Notes: generated by a model from the sequence alone, not told the origin. A DNA stretch of 64,000 nucleotides from Micromonospora sp. PLK6-60 (GCF_019890675.1 NZ_JAIOAA010000001.1:434001-498000), one strand, 5' to 3'. Counted from the stretch's first letter, positions 27,312 through 35,395 are shown. Numbers and translations: made by a program.

Positions 27312-28688
27312 TCAGCCGGCGAGCCGGGTGAGCGCGGCGACCGAGCGGTCCACATCCGCCTCGGTGGTGGTGGCGTTCGACACCGCGATCCGCATCAGCC
27401 GCCGGCCGCGCCAGGTCGTGCCGCCCACCCAGCAGGTGCCGTCGGCCTGCGCCGCCGCGATCACCCGGTCGGTGCGCGCGTCGTCGCCGAAGCCGACCAG
27501 CACCTGGTTGAGGACCACCTCGTTGGCCACCTCGAAACCGGCCGCGGTCAGGCCGTCGGCGAACCGCCGGGCCAGCGCGCAGCAGCGGTCGACAAGCGCG
27601 GCGACCCCGTCGGAGCCCAGCTCGCGCAGCCCGGACCAGACGGCGAAGCCGCGGGCCCGCCGGGACGACTCCGCGGTGAGGTCCGCGCCGGTGGGCACCC
27701 CACCGGACCCGACCAGGTACGCCGCGGCGTACGACATGGCCGCGGCGTGCACGTCGGGTCGGGAGCAGAAGGCGAAGGCGGTGTCGTACGGCAGGTTCAG
27801 CCACTTGTGGCCGTCACACGCCCAGGAGTCCGCCAACTCCAGCCCGTCGACCAGGTGTCGGGTGGTCGGGCTGGCCCCGGCCCACAGGCCGAACGCGCCG
27901 TCCACGTGCACCCAGGCGCCGCGCCGGTGGGCCAGCTCGCAGGCGTCCCGCAGTTCGTCGCAGGCGCCGGTGTTCACGTTGCCGGCCTGCAGACACACGA
28001 TGGTCGGGCCGGTGGGGGCGGCGCGCAGCGCGTCCCGCAGGGCGGCGGGGTCGACGGCGCCGTTCGGCCCGGCCGGCACCGGCCGCACCGCGTCCTCGCC
28101 GAGGCCGAGCAGCCGCAGCGACCGGTCGATGGTGGCGTGCCGTTCCACCCCGGCGATCACCCGGATCGGCGGGGCGCCGAGCAGGCCGCGCCGTTCCACG
28201 TCCCAGCCGGCGTCGGCCAGCACCTGGAGCCGGGCGGCGGCGAGACCGGCGGTGTTGGCGGCCTGGCCGCCGGTGACGAAGCCGACCGACGCCGACGCCG
28301 GGATGCCCAGCAGGTCCTTGAGCCAGCCACCGGCGGCGGCCTCGGCGGCGAGGGCGGCCGGCGAGGTGACCGGGTTGAACGCGAGCTGGTCCCAACCGGC
28401 GGCGAGGATGTCGGCCGCCGTGGCGGCCGGCAGCGCCCCGCCGACGACGAAGCCGAAGTACCGCGGGCCGGCGGTGGCGACCAGGCCCGGTTCCGCGGCG
28501 GCGACCAGGTCGGCCAGCACCTGCGCGGGCGGGGTGGGCGCGGCGGGCAGCGGACCGGCGAACGCGGCGGCGATCGCGGCCTGGTCGACGGGTACGCCGA
28601 CCGGCCGGTCGGGCAGCGACCGCCGGTAGCCGGCGGCGTGGTCGGCGGCGGCGCGGAACAGGCTGCTGAAGTCCTCCACGGAGCGCAC
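27312..28688 (-). CDS. PLP-dependent decarboxylase (group II amino acid decarboxylase)
   Basis: 458 aa fold-type I enzyme. The cofactor lysine is in WACDGHKWLNLPYD, with WVHVDGAFGLWAG upstream and VTGGQAANTAGLAAAR as the phosphate-cup region. Related to aromatic-L-amino-acid/glutamate decarboxylases. Substrate not resolvable from sequence. Adjacent to, but probably separate from, the orphan-domain gene: a strong terminator lies just downstream of that gene. Confidence 0.9.
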   Translation of the reverse strand: MRSVEDFSSLFRAAADHAAGYRRSLPDRPVGVPVDQAAIAAAFAGPLPAAPTPPAQVLADLVAAAEPGLVATAGPRYFGFVVGGALPAATAADILAAGWDQLAFNPVTSPAALAAEAAAGGWLKDLLGIPASASVGFVTGGQAANTAGLAAARLQVLADAGWDVERRGLLGAPPIRVIAGVERHATIDRSLRLLGLGEDAVRPVPAGPNGAVDPAALRDALRAAPTGPTIVCLQAGNVNTGACDELRDACELAHRRGAWVHVDGAFGLWAGASPTTRHLVDGLELADSWACDGHKWLNLPYDTAFAFCSRPDVHAAAMSYAAAYLVGSGGVPTGADLTAESSRRARGFAVWSGLRELGSDGVAALVDRCCALARRFADGLTAAGFEVANEVVLNQVLVGFGDDARTDRVIAAAQADGTCWVGGTTWRGRRLMRIAVSNATTTEADVDRSVAALTRLAG

Positions 28689-28716
28689 CTTAGCGTCCGC
28701 CCCCGACCTGGACAGC

Positions 28717-28754
28717 CGGCCGGGGACGGGGCAGGCGTGCCCCGTCCCCGGCCG
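28717..28754 (-). terminator. Intrinsic terminator
   Basis: Perfect 17-bp stem (28717-28733 with 28738-28754) with a four-base GGCG loop, ten bases past the stop of the orphan-domain gene at 28764. It ends the metalloprotease-HEAT-orphan operon and insulates the decarboxylase gene. Confidence 0.85.
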
Positions 28755-28763
28755 CGGTGGTGC

Positions 28764-29210
28764 CTACGGGAAGAAGTCCACGCCGGCGGAGCTGATCTCC
28801 ATGGTGTTCTGCTGGTCGGTGGTGCCGGTGAACCGGACGCCGAGGGTCAACCCGACGCCCCAGAGCACCTCGGGCCGGCCCGGCACGGCGAAGCGTTGCA
28901 TCCCGAAGGTCGACGGGGCCAGGGACAGATTGTCGTGCGCGGCGATCCGCTTCTCGCCGTCGAAGACGTGCACGTTGGTGACCGCGGCCTGGTTGGTCTC
29001 GCAGCGGAAGCGGATCAACGCCGAGTCGATCGCGAGCCGGTTGTCGTTGACGATCACCGGGGTGGGGATGCCGAAGTGCAGCCAGTTGGTGGTGCCGGGC
29101 CTGCCGACGAGCCGGATGAAGAAGCCCGCCCGCCATTCGCTGCGGATGCGGTCGGGGAACTCCACCGCCAGGCTGTGCCCGTGCGCCCACATCGCTTGTT
29201 CCAGAGCCAT
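28764..29210 (-). CDS. Orphan domain homologous to the metalloprotease N-terminus
   Basis: 148 aa, beta-rich, soluble, no signal peptide. It aligns end-to-end with the first about 148 residues of the protease at 29701: both open with QAMW-x-HGH, share RAGFFIR, VGRP-x-TTNW, HVxDGExRI and VLWG(I/V)G. This resembles an uncharacterised actinobacterial family I associate with the label DUF6623, not certain. The stand-alone copy suggests a binding or shielding partner for the protease. Third gene in the operon. Confidence 0.75.
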   Translation of the reverse strand: MALEQAMWAHGHSLAVEFPDRIRSEWRAGFFIRLVGRPGTTNWLHFGIPTPVIVNDNRLAIDSALIRFRCETNQAAVTNVHVFDGEKRIAAHDNLSLAPSTFGMQRFAVPGRPEVLWGVGLTLGVRFTGTTDQQNTMEISSAGVDFFP

Positions 29211-29239
29211 TGCCGTCCCTCTCGTCGCGTCGTGGGTGG

Positions 29240-29686
29240 TCAGCGATCGGTCAGCTTGGCGCGGGACAGATCGCGGATGGTCTGTGAGTTGCTGTTGTCG
29301 GCCAGCCGGCCCAGGGACTGTTCGAGTTTCGGGGTGAGTGAGGGCCCGAGCGAGCGGATGACGAGCTTCTCCACGGCGACGTCCCCGGCGTCGATGAGCC
29401 GCTCGGCGACTCGGTTGCGGGCGTCCTCGGGCAGGTTGGTCAGCGCCGACGCCGACGCGATCCGCAGCAGCGGCTCGTCGCTGGCGGCGGCCTCGTCCAC
29501 GACGTGCTGCGCGTCGGCCAGCAGGCTGGCCGCGTAGACGGCCTTGCTGGCCAGCATCACGTTGTCGTCGCGGGCCAGGACCCGCAGGTGCTCGGCCGCC
29601 TCCGGCCCGGCCGCCGCGGTGATGGCCCGGTAGTCGGGCTCGTCGCTGCTGAGCAGCCGGCGCAGCTCGTCCAGGGAAATCGGCAT
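29240..29686 (-). CDS. HEAT-like helical repeat protein
   Basis: 148 aa, all-helical. Two or three degenerate HEAT-like units are visible: PEAAEHLRVLARDDNVMLAS, EPLLRIASASALTNLPEDAR and VAVEKLVIRSLGPSLTPKLE. No catalytic residues. Starts at ATG 29686 with GGGGGAGAG, 14 bases after the metalloprotease stop. HEAT-like proteins serve as adaptors or chaperones; here it may bind the protease or its partner domain. Function unproven. Confidence 0.75.
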   Translation of the reverse strand: MPISLDELRRLLSSDEPDYRAITAAAGPEAAEHLRVLARDDNVMLASKAVYAASLLADAQHVVDEAAASDEPLLRIASASALTNLPEDARNRVAERLIDAGDVAVEKLVIRSLGPSLTPKLEQSLGRLADNSNSQTIRDLSRAKLTDR

Positions 29687-29700
29687 GTCTGCTCTCCCCC

Positions 29701-30654
29701 TCACGGATTGACCGTCAGTGCGCTGTTGCGCATGGTCGTGATCTCGGAGTTGATGAGGTCCGGGGGCGGATTGGTGATGTTGTCGGTGCCGTTGCCGGTC
29801 ATCAGCCGGTTGTTGTCGTTGACGTGGTTGAGGCCGAGGACGTGGCCGATCTCGTGGCCGAGGGTCCAGCGGCTCGCGCCGCTGGCCACCACCGCGCCCG
29901 GCCGGCCGTCCGGATGCGCGGCGCAGCCGTTCAACGGCGGGTTGGTCGCCTGTACGAAGTAGGCGACGACGTCGTTGGTGCCGACGTTGTTGCGGTTGCC
30001 GAACAGGGTGCGCTGCTCCTCGGTCGTCTGGCCACGGGTGCAGGTGCCCACGTCGACCACGTTGAGCGCGGGCAGGTTCAGGTTCTCGTCGCTGGCGCGG
30101 ACCACCCGGAAGCCGGCCGGCTCGTAGGATTCGCGCATCCCGGCGATCATCTGGTCGATGGTGAACCGGGTCGGCGCGGTCAGCACCTTCACGTGCAGGC
30201 GTACGGTCTCCAGCAGCTTGAAGTCGCAGCCGGCGGCGGCGAACTCGAGGGTGTTCTGCGCGTCGGTGCTGCCGGAGAAGCGCACGCCGATGGAGATGCC
30301 GATCCCCCACAGCACGTCGGGCTTGCCCGGCACGTCGAACCGGTTCAGGCCGAACGCGGTGGGCGACAGGTTCAGCCCGTCGTGGTTGACGATGCGGCGC
30401 TCACCGTCGTACACGTGCACGGCGGTGACCGCCGCGGCGGTGGAATTCGCGCGGAACCGCAGCATGACCGAATCGGTCATCTGCCTCTTGTCCTTCACGA
30501 TGACCGAGGTCGGCACCGCGAAGTGGAACCAGTTGGTGGTGTTGGGTCTGCCGACGACGCGGATGAAGAAGCCCGCGCGCCAGACACTGGCCAGACCAGC
30601 GGGGTTTTCCACCCGCATGGTGTGCCCGTGGGTCCACATCGCCTGAGTGATCAC
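29701..30654 (-). CDS. Zinc metalloprotease with novel N-terminal beta domain
   Basis: 317 aa. Residues 1-147 match the orphan protein at 28764. After a linker, residues about 150-317 form a metzincin-like protease with the zinc site HEIGHVLGLNH (H267, E268, H271, H277) and a later Met (RLMTGNG) in the Met-turn position. The metzincin signature HExxHxxGxxH is intact. No signal peptide despite an extracellular-type protease. GTG 30654 places the opening MITQAMWTHGH in line with the paralogue. First of a three-gene operon. Confidence 0.82.
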   Translation of the reverse strand: MITQAMWTHGHTMRVENPAGLASVWRAGFFIRVVGRPNTTNWFHFAVPTSVIVKDKRQMTDSVMLRFRANSTAAAVTAVHVYDGERRIVNHDGLNLSPTAFGLNRFDVPGKPDVLWGIGISIGVRFSGSTDAQNTLEFAAAGCDFKLLETVRLHVKVLTAPTRFTIDQMIAGMRESYEPAGFRVVRASDENLNLPALNVVDVGTCTRGQTTEEQRTLFGNRNNVGTNDVVAYFVQATNPPLNGCAAHPDGRPGAVVASGASRWTLGHEIGHVLGLNHVNDNNRLMTGNGTDNITNPPPDLINSEITTMRNSALTVNP

Positions 30655-30895
30655 AACGGCACCACGCCCTCTGTCGTGCGGTTGACGAAACTGGGGTGAG
30701 AAGAAGGGGCGCCCCGAAGAATTGAGCCGACCGGTTCGGCACCGCAAATGTTACGCAGCGTGGCGGATGACGCTATCCGGTGGATGACAGATCGGTCGCC
30801 GACAGGCGACGGCCCGGCGGGTGACCGCCGGGCCGACGCCGGTACGGGTGCGGAGGTCCCGTGCTCACCGTCCGAGTCGCGTACGCCTCCGTGCT
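30655..30895 (-). promoter_or_regulatory. Gap: DsbA-gene terminator and upstream region of the metalloprotease operon
   Basis: 241 bases without a gene. An 11-bp perfect hairpin with a four-base loop (30810-30820 with 30825-30835) lies past the stop of the minus-strand DsbA-like gene and is its likely terminator. Below it, TAACAT on the minus strand near 30750 is a possible -10 for the protease operon. No operator recognised. Confidence 0.5.
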
Positions 30896-31513
30896 TCAGT
30901 CGACCGTCGGGCGCCGGTCCCGGCCGCGCTTCAGCTCGAAGAACCCGTCGGTCCCGGTCACCTGGAGCACCCCGTCCCACAGCCGGCCGGCCGCCTCGCC
31001 ACGCGGCACGGGGCTGACCACGGGCCCGAAGAACGCGTTGACCCGCCCGTCCGGTCCCGGTACGTGGATGGTGGGCGTCCCGAGGTCCTCCCCCACCGGC
31101 TTCAACCCGGCTTCGTGGCTGGCGAGCAGGGCCTTGTCGTAGTCCGTCGAGTCGGCGGCGTCGGCGAGGTCGGTGGGCAGGCCGACGTCGGTGAGGGCGT
31201 CGAGGTAGAGCTGGCGGCCGATCGGCGCCGCCTGGTGGTGGATGCGGTTGCCGAGCGCGGTGTAGAGGTGGCGCAGCACGTCGTTGCCGTGGCGCAGCTC
31301 GGCGGCGACACACACCCGCACCGGTCCCTGGCCGTGGGTGAGCCATTCCCGGTACCACTCCTCCAGGCCCTCGCGTCCGTCGTTGAGGATGCCCAGGCTC
31401 ATCACGTGGAACCGCGCGTGTACGTCGCGGACCTGCTCGACCTCCAGCAGCCAGCGGGAGGCGTTCCAGGCCCAGGGGCAGCGGGGGTCGAACCACATGT
31501 CCACGGTCGTCAT
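30896..31513 (-). CDS. DsbA-family protein, mycothiol nitroreductase (Rv2466c)-like, CPWA active site
   Basis: 205 aa thioredoxin-fold protein with helical insert. From start to end it tracks the mycobacterial Rv2466c family: DMWFDPRCPWAW, FHVMSLGILN, ALGNRIHHQ, VGEDLGTPTIHV and a Pro-rich cis-Pro region, FFGPVVSPVPRG, FFELKRGR. In Rv2466c the motif is CPWC; here the second Cys is Ala, so only the nucleophilic Cys remains. It could act with mycothiol by a monothiol mechanism. ATG 31513 follows GGAAGGAAGAGG. Divergent from a MocR regulator with a shared operator. Confidence 0.87.
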   Translation of the reverse strand: MTTVDMWFDPRCPWAWNASRWLLEVEQVRDVHARFHVMSLGILNDGREGLEEWYREWLTHGQGPVRVCVAAELRHGNDVLRHLYTALGNRIHHQAAPIGRQLYLDALTDVGLPTDLADAADSTDYDKALLASHEAGLKPVGEDLGTPTIHVPGPDGRVNAFFGPVVSPVPRGEAAGRLWDGVLQVTGTDGFFELKRGRDRRPTVD

Positions 31514-31542
31514 TACCTACCTCTTCCTTCCGGGTGCGGTTC

Positions 31543-31610
31543 AGCCTAGGAAGAGGATTGGCCCACGATAAGCACCAATCATGCCGGCATCATCTGGGCC
31601 AATGTAGGCT
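31543..31610. promoter_or_regulatory. Divergent MocR/DsbA promoter with inverted repeat
   Basis: ATTGGCCCA (31557-31565) is exactly inverted as TGGGCCAAT (31595-31603); the perfect palindrome ATGCCGGCAT sits between at 31581-31590, and a third CCAAT is at 31575-31579. Each gene has its own TAGGCT -10: minus strand 31548-31543 (with TTATCG 17 bases upstream), plus strand 31605-31610. The plus -10 is only seven bases from the GTG at 31618, implying a leaderless transcript. Confidence 0.65.
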
Positions 31611-31617
31611 CCGGCGG

Positions 31618-33057
31618 GTGGACATCCAGGTGAACCTGGCCGGGCGGGGCGACCTCGCCGCCCGGATCTACCGGCAGCTGCGCGACGCCGTCGTCGACGG
31701 CCGGCTGGCCGCCGGGGAACGACTGCCGCCGACCCGCGAGCTGGCGCTGCGGCTCGCCGTCTCCCGCAACACCGTGGCCGCCGCGTACGACCGGCTGACC
31801 GCCGAGGGTTTCCTGGTCGGCCGGGTCGGCGCCGGCACGTTCGTGGCGGCCGCCGCCCTCGCCCCGGCCCACGACCGCCGGCAGGCGCCGGCCGGGCGGG
31901 ACGTGGCGCCGCGACCGCTGTGGCGTACCGCGCCGCCCACCACCGCCCGGCGGTCACCGCCGGCACCGTACGACTTCGCGGTCGGCGTGCCCGACGGCCG
32001 GCTCTTCCCGCTGGACACCTGGCGGCGGCTGGTGGCGCAGCAACTGCGGGCCGCGACGGTACGCGAGGGCGACTACGGCGACCCCGCCGGACATCCCGGG
32101 CTGCGCGCGGCGATCGCCCGGTACGTCGGGGTGGCCCGCTCGGTGCGGGCGAGCGCCGACGACGTGCTGGTGACCAGCGGCGCGCAGCAGGCCCTGGACC
32201 TGATCGGCCGGGTGCTGATCTCGCCGGGCGACCGGGTGGCGGTGGAGGACCCGGGATACCCGCCGGCGCGGCTGCTGTTCCGGTCCCTGGGCGCGGCGGT
32301 GGTCGGCGTGCCCGTCGACGCCGAGGGGCTGGTCGTCGACCGGATCCCGGCGGGCGTGCGGCTGGTCTACGCCACGCCCTCGCACCAGTTCCCCCTCGGC
32401 ACACCGATGTCGCTGCCCCGCCGCGCGGCGCTGCTGGCCTGGGCGAAACGCCACGGCGCGGTGGTGGTCGAGGACGACTACGACAGCGAGTTCCGGTTCT
32501 CCGACCGGCCGCTGGAACCGTTGCAGAGCCTCGACCGCGACGGCCGGGTGGTCTACGTCGGCTCGTTCTCCAAGACGATGCTGCCGATGCTGCGGCTGGG
32601 CTTCCTGGTGGCGCCGACGTCGCTGCAACCGGCGTTGCTGGCCGCGAAGCGGCTCACCGACTGGCACGGCGACCCGACCACGCAGGGCGCGATGGCCCAG
32701 TTCATGGACGAGGGGCTGCTCGCCCGGCACATCCGCCGCGCCACCCGCGAGTACGCCGCCCGGCACGAGCAGATCACCGCCCGCCTGGACCAGGACTTCG
32801 CCGACTGGCTGGTGCGGGTGCCCTCGGCGGCCGGGCTGCACCTGGCCGCCCGCCTCGCGCCCGGTGCGGCGGTGGACACCGCCCGGGTGCTGGCCGCGGC
32901 CCGGGCGCGCGGGGTGGCCGCCGACGGCCTCGACCACTACCGGCTCGACGCGGACGTGGCGGGGGTGGTGCTCGGGTTCGGCCGGATCGACCGCGACCGG
33001 ATCGGCCGGGGCCTCGACCGGCTCGCCGCGGCGTTCCGGGCCACCGGCGCCGGTTGA
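31618..33057 (+). CDS. MocR/PdxR-type regulator (GntR helix-turn-helix plus aminotransferase fold)
   Basis: 479 aa. Residues 1-75 are a GntR winged helix (RQLRDAVVDGRLAAGERLPP, SRNTVAAAYDRL); residues about 110-479 are a fold-type I aminotransferase-like domain with the PLP lysine in SFSKTMLPMLRLGF and EDDYDSEF. Such proteins bind PLP and regulate transcription; no pdxS/pdxT is nearby, so the divergent DsbA-like gene is the best candidate target. GTG 31618 is likely leaderless. Confidence 0.9.
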   Translation: MDIQVNLAGRGDLAARIYRQLRDAVVDGRLAAGERLPPTRELALRLAVSRNTVAAAYDRLTAEGFLVGRVGAGTFVAAAALAPAHDRRQAPAGRDVAPRPLWRTAPPTTARRSPPAPYDFAVGVPDGRLFPLDTWRRLVAQQLRAATVREGDYGDPAGHPGLRAAIARYVGVARSVRASADDVLVTSGAQQALDLIGRVLISPGDRVAVEDPGYPPARLLFRSLGAAVVGVPVDAEGLVVDRIPAGVRLVYATPSHQFPLGTPMSLPRRAALLAWAKRHGAVVVEDDYDSEFRFSDRPLEPLQSLDRDGRVVYVGSFSKTMLPMLRLGFLVAPTSLQPALLAAKRLTDWHGDPTTQGAMAQFMDEGLLARHIRRATREYAARHEQITARLDQDFADWLVRVPSAAGLHLAARLAPGAAVDTARVLAAARARGVAADGLDHYRLDADVAGVVLGFGRIDRDRIGRGLDRLAAAFRATGAG

Positions 33058-33076
33058 GGGCCGCTACTCACTCGTC

Positions 33077-33337
33077 CTACGGGGTCAGCCGCACCCGGCG
33101 CAGGGTCTGCGCGTTGAGGGCCACCACGCTCGTGGCGGCGGACATGAGCACGGAGACGCCACGCGGGTCGGAGGAGGCCAGCACCACGCCGGCCGACTCG
33201 ATGGCGACGTCCGTGCCGGCCCCGATGGCCAGCCCGACGTCGGCGCGGGCCAGGGGCGGGGGCGTCGTTGACCCCGTCGCTGGCGTAGGTTGCCCTTCTC
33301 AGCCAGGATCCGTACCACCTCGACGAGTGGGGGCGGT
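33077..33337 (-). pseudogene. Remnant of a heavy-metal (CopA/CopB-type) P-type ATPase
   Basis: Reading the minus strand in three frames recovers consecutive pieces of a P1B ATPase: [10 protein letters not shown], then [10 protein letters not shown] (motif GDGVNDAP, with the G changed), then [35 protein letters not shown] and [14 protein letters not shown] ending at a stop at 33077. Two frameshifts and loss of everything upstream make it nonfunctional. It sits directly after the MFS gene, suggesting past insertion or deletion at this point. Confidence 0.75.
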
Positions 33338-34531
33338 TCACGCCGCGGCGGTCACCGGCTGCTCCTCGGGTGCGGTCGGCCCGGATTGCCGGCGACCGCG
33401 CGGGAGGATCAGGTAGGTCAGGGCGAGCCCGATGAGGCTCAGCGCCGCCCCGACGAGGCCGGTCCAGCGCACCGCGCCGGCGGCGAGGATCAGGCCCCCG
33501 CCGACGGACCCGGCGGCGGCGCCGAGGTTGAACGCGCCCACGTTGACGGCGACGGCGAACGTGGGCGCCTTGCCGGCGTGGTGCAGGACGACCGCCTGCA
33601 GCGGGGCGATGATGGCGGTGCCGAGCAGGCCCAGCAGCAGCACGGCGAGCACGGCGGTCGGCTGCCAGACGACCGCGAACGGGATGAGGGCCAGCACGCC
33701 GGTGAGGCCGCCGAGCACGCCGCGTACCGTCGCGCTCATCGACCGGTCGGTGAGCCGTCCGGCGGCGATGTTGCCGATCAGGCTGCCCGCGCCGTAGGCC
33801 AGCAGCAGCCCGGAGACGGTCGCCGGCGAGAAGCGGGCGACCCGGGTCAGCAGCGGCGCGATGTAGGTGAAGACGACGGTGACACCGGCGAAGGCGACGG
33901 CGGTGGTGACGACCGCGAGCAGCACCGGCTTGCGGGTCACCACGTGCAGCTCGTCGCGGATGCGGGTGGTGGGCGCGTCCCGGCGCGGCAGGAAGACCGC
34001 CAGCAGGACGGTGGCGACCAGGGCGAGCACGGTCAACGCGAGGAACGGCGCCCGCCAGCCGGCCGCCTGACCGAGCATCGCACCGAGCGGCACGCCCAGC
34101 AGGGTGGCCACGGTGAAACCGGACGCGACGACCGCGATCGCCGTGCCGACCTTCTCGGCCGGGACCAGGGTGGTCGCCATCACCACCGCGATGGCCAGGA
34201 AGGCGGCGTGGCTCAGCGCGGAGACGACCCGCCCCACCAGCAGCATCTCGTACGATCCGGCGAACGCGCACAGGGCACTGCCCACGGCGAACACGAGCAC
34301 CATCGCCAGTGCAAGGCCCTTGCGCGGCATGCGGGACGTGGCCATGGCGACGAGTGGCCCGCCGATCACCACGCCGAGGGCGTACGCGGTCACCGCCTGC
34401 CCGGCGGTCGGCTCCGACACCCGCAGGTCCCCTGCCACCTGCGGCAGCAGGCCGGCGATCAGATACTCCGCGGTGCCGATGATGAAGACGCTGGCAGTGA
34501 GCGCGGCCAACGACAGCACATTCCTCTTCAT
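33338..34531 (-). CDS. MFS transporter (drug efflux type)
   Basis: 397 aa with 12 predicted helices. The N-terminus LSLAALTASVFIIGTAEYLIAG and PLVAMATSRMPRKG (motif A-like loop) fit the DHA1 drug:H+ antiporters of the AraJ/CmlR type. ATG 34531 is chosen: the alternative ATG at 34555 lies inside the MerR-type operator. Divergent from the MerR gene, so its substrate is probably the inducer of that regulator. Confidence 0.87.
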   Translation of the reverse strand: MKRNVLSLAALTASVFIIGTAEYLIAGLLPQVAGDLRVSEPTAGQAVTAYALGVVIGGPLVAMATSRMPRKGLALAMVLVFAVGSALCAFAGSYEMLLVGRVVSALSHAAFLAIAVVMATTLVPAEKVGTAIAVVASGFTVATLLGVPLGAMLGQAAGWRAPFLALTVLALVATVLLAVFLPRRDAPTTRIRDELHVVTRKPVLLAVVTTAVAFAGVTVVFTYIAPLLTRVARFSPATVSGLLLAYGAGSLIGNIAAGRLTDRSMSATVRGVLGGLTGVLALIPFAVVWQPTAVLAVLLLGLLGTAIIAPLQAVVLHHAGKAPTFAVAVNVGAFNLGAAAGSVGGGLILAAGAVRWTGLVGAALSLIGLALTYLILPRGRRQSGPTAPEEQPVTAAA

Positions 34532-34545
34532 GTCGGCGACGCTAA

Positions 34546-34567
34546 ACTTTGACATCGGTGTGAAGGT
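34546..34567. promoter_or_regulatory. MerR-type operator between MFS and MerR genes
   Basis: 22-base imperfect palindrome; half sites ACTTTGACATC and ACCTTCACACC match in 8 of 11 positions, with CATCGGTG at the centre. This resembles MerR boxes. It occupies the divergent promoter region, 15 bases upstream of the MFS ATG and 57 bases upstream of the MerR ATG. Confidence 0.65.
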
Positions 34568-34623
34568 CCAGCCTTGTCACGGTGAGCCGCCACACACCCG
34601 CGCGCGTCCAAGGGGGGAAGATC

Positions 34624-35007
34624 ATGCGGATCGGCGAATTGTCGCGGCGGACCGGCGTCAGCGAGCGGCTGCTGCGCTACTACGAGGAGCAGCACCTGCT
34701 GACGCCGGCGCGCCGCCCGAGCGGCTACCGCGAGTACACCGAGGCCGATGTCAGTACGGTGCGCCGCATTCGCAGCCTGCTCGCCGCGGGCCTGAACACC
34801 ACCACCATCGCCACCGTCCTGCCGTGCGTGCGGGAAGAGGGTGAGCGGCTCGTCCCGACCTGCTCGGTCATGCTCGCCGACCTCATCCAGGAGCGCCGGC
34901 GGATCATCCAGGCCATCAACGACCTGCACGCCTCGCGGGACGCGCTCGACAGCGTCATCGCCGCCGCACCCGCCGACATCGACGTCCCCGGGCAAGGAGC
35001 GGCGTGA
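34624..35007 (+). CDS. MerR-family transcriptional regulator
   Basis: 127 aa. Winged helix MRIGELSRRTGVSERLLRYYEEQ, GYREYTEADV, and a coiled-coil (LADLIQERRRIIQAINDL). No C-terminal Cys pair, so not a metal or SoxR type; effector likely a small organic molecule. ATG 34624 follows GGGGGGAAG. Overlaps neither neighbour but the lipoyl-protein gene starts two bases after its stop, implying cotranscription. Confidence 0.9.
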   Translation: MRIGELSRRTGVSERLLRYYEEQHLLTPARRPSGYREYTEADVSTVRRIRSLLAAGLNTTTIATVLPCVREEGERLVPTCSVMLADLIQERRRIIQAINDLHASRDALDSVIAAAPADIDVPGQGAA

Positions 35008-35008
35008 A

Positions 35009-35395
35009 GTGCTGGACGCGTTGTGGACCATCGCTGCGCCACTGGTCGGCCTCGCCGTGGTGATCGCCTCGGCACTCGGCGCCCGTAAGCGACACCTTGC
35101 CCGGGCCGCTGCCGACACCCGACCCTGGCCAACGCTGCCCGACGGTGCAACGGCAGTCGAGATGCCTGCGTTGGGCGAGGGAGTCACAGGCGCGACCGTT
35201 GTCCGGCTCATGACGCACGCAGGCGACCAGGTGCAGGTCGGTGACGTGGTGGCGGAGGTGTCAACTGACAAGGTCGACACCGAGATCCCAGCGACCAGCT
35301 CGGGAACTGTCTCGGCTGTGTTCGTGCACGAAGGCGACGAGGTTCCGGTGGGATTTCCGCTACTCGCCGTGAGTCCGTCAGCCGCGCTGCCATAA
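35009..35395 (+). CDS. Membrane-anchored single lipoyl/biotinyl-domain protein
   Basis: 128 aa. One N-terminal transmembrane helix (IAAPLVGLAVVIASALGA) is followed, after a short linker, by a complete lipoyl domain: VEMPALGEGVTGATVVRLMT, the modification site EVSTDKVDTEI with Lys in DKVD, and VFVHEGDEVPVGFPLLAV. Lipoyl domains normally belong to 2-oxoacid dehydrogenase E2 subunits; this has no catalytic domain. GTG 35009 follows AGGAG. Cotranscribed with MerR. Role unknown. Confidence 0.8.
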   Translation: MLDALWTIAAPLVGLAVVIASALGARKRHLARAAADTRPWPTLPDGATAVEMPALGEGVTGATVVRLMTHAGDQVQVGDVVAEVSTDKVDTEIPATSSGTVSAVFVHEGDEVPVGFPLLAVSPSAALP

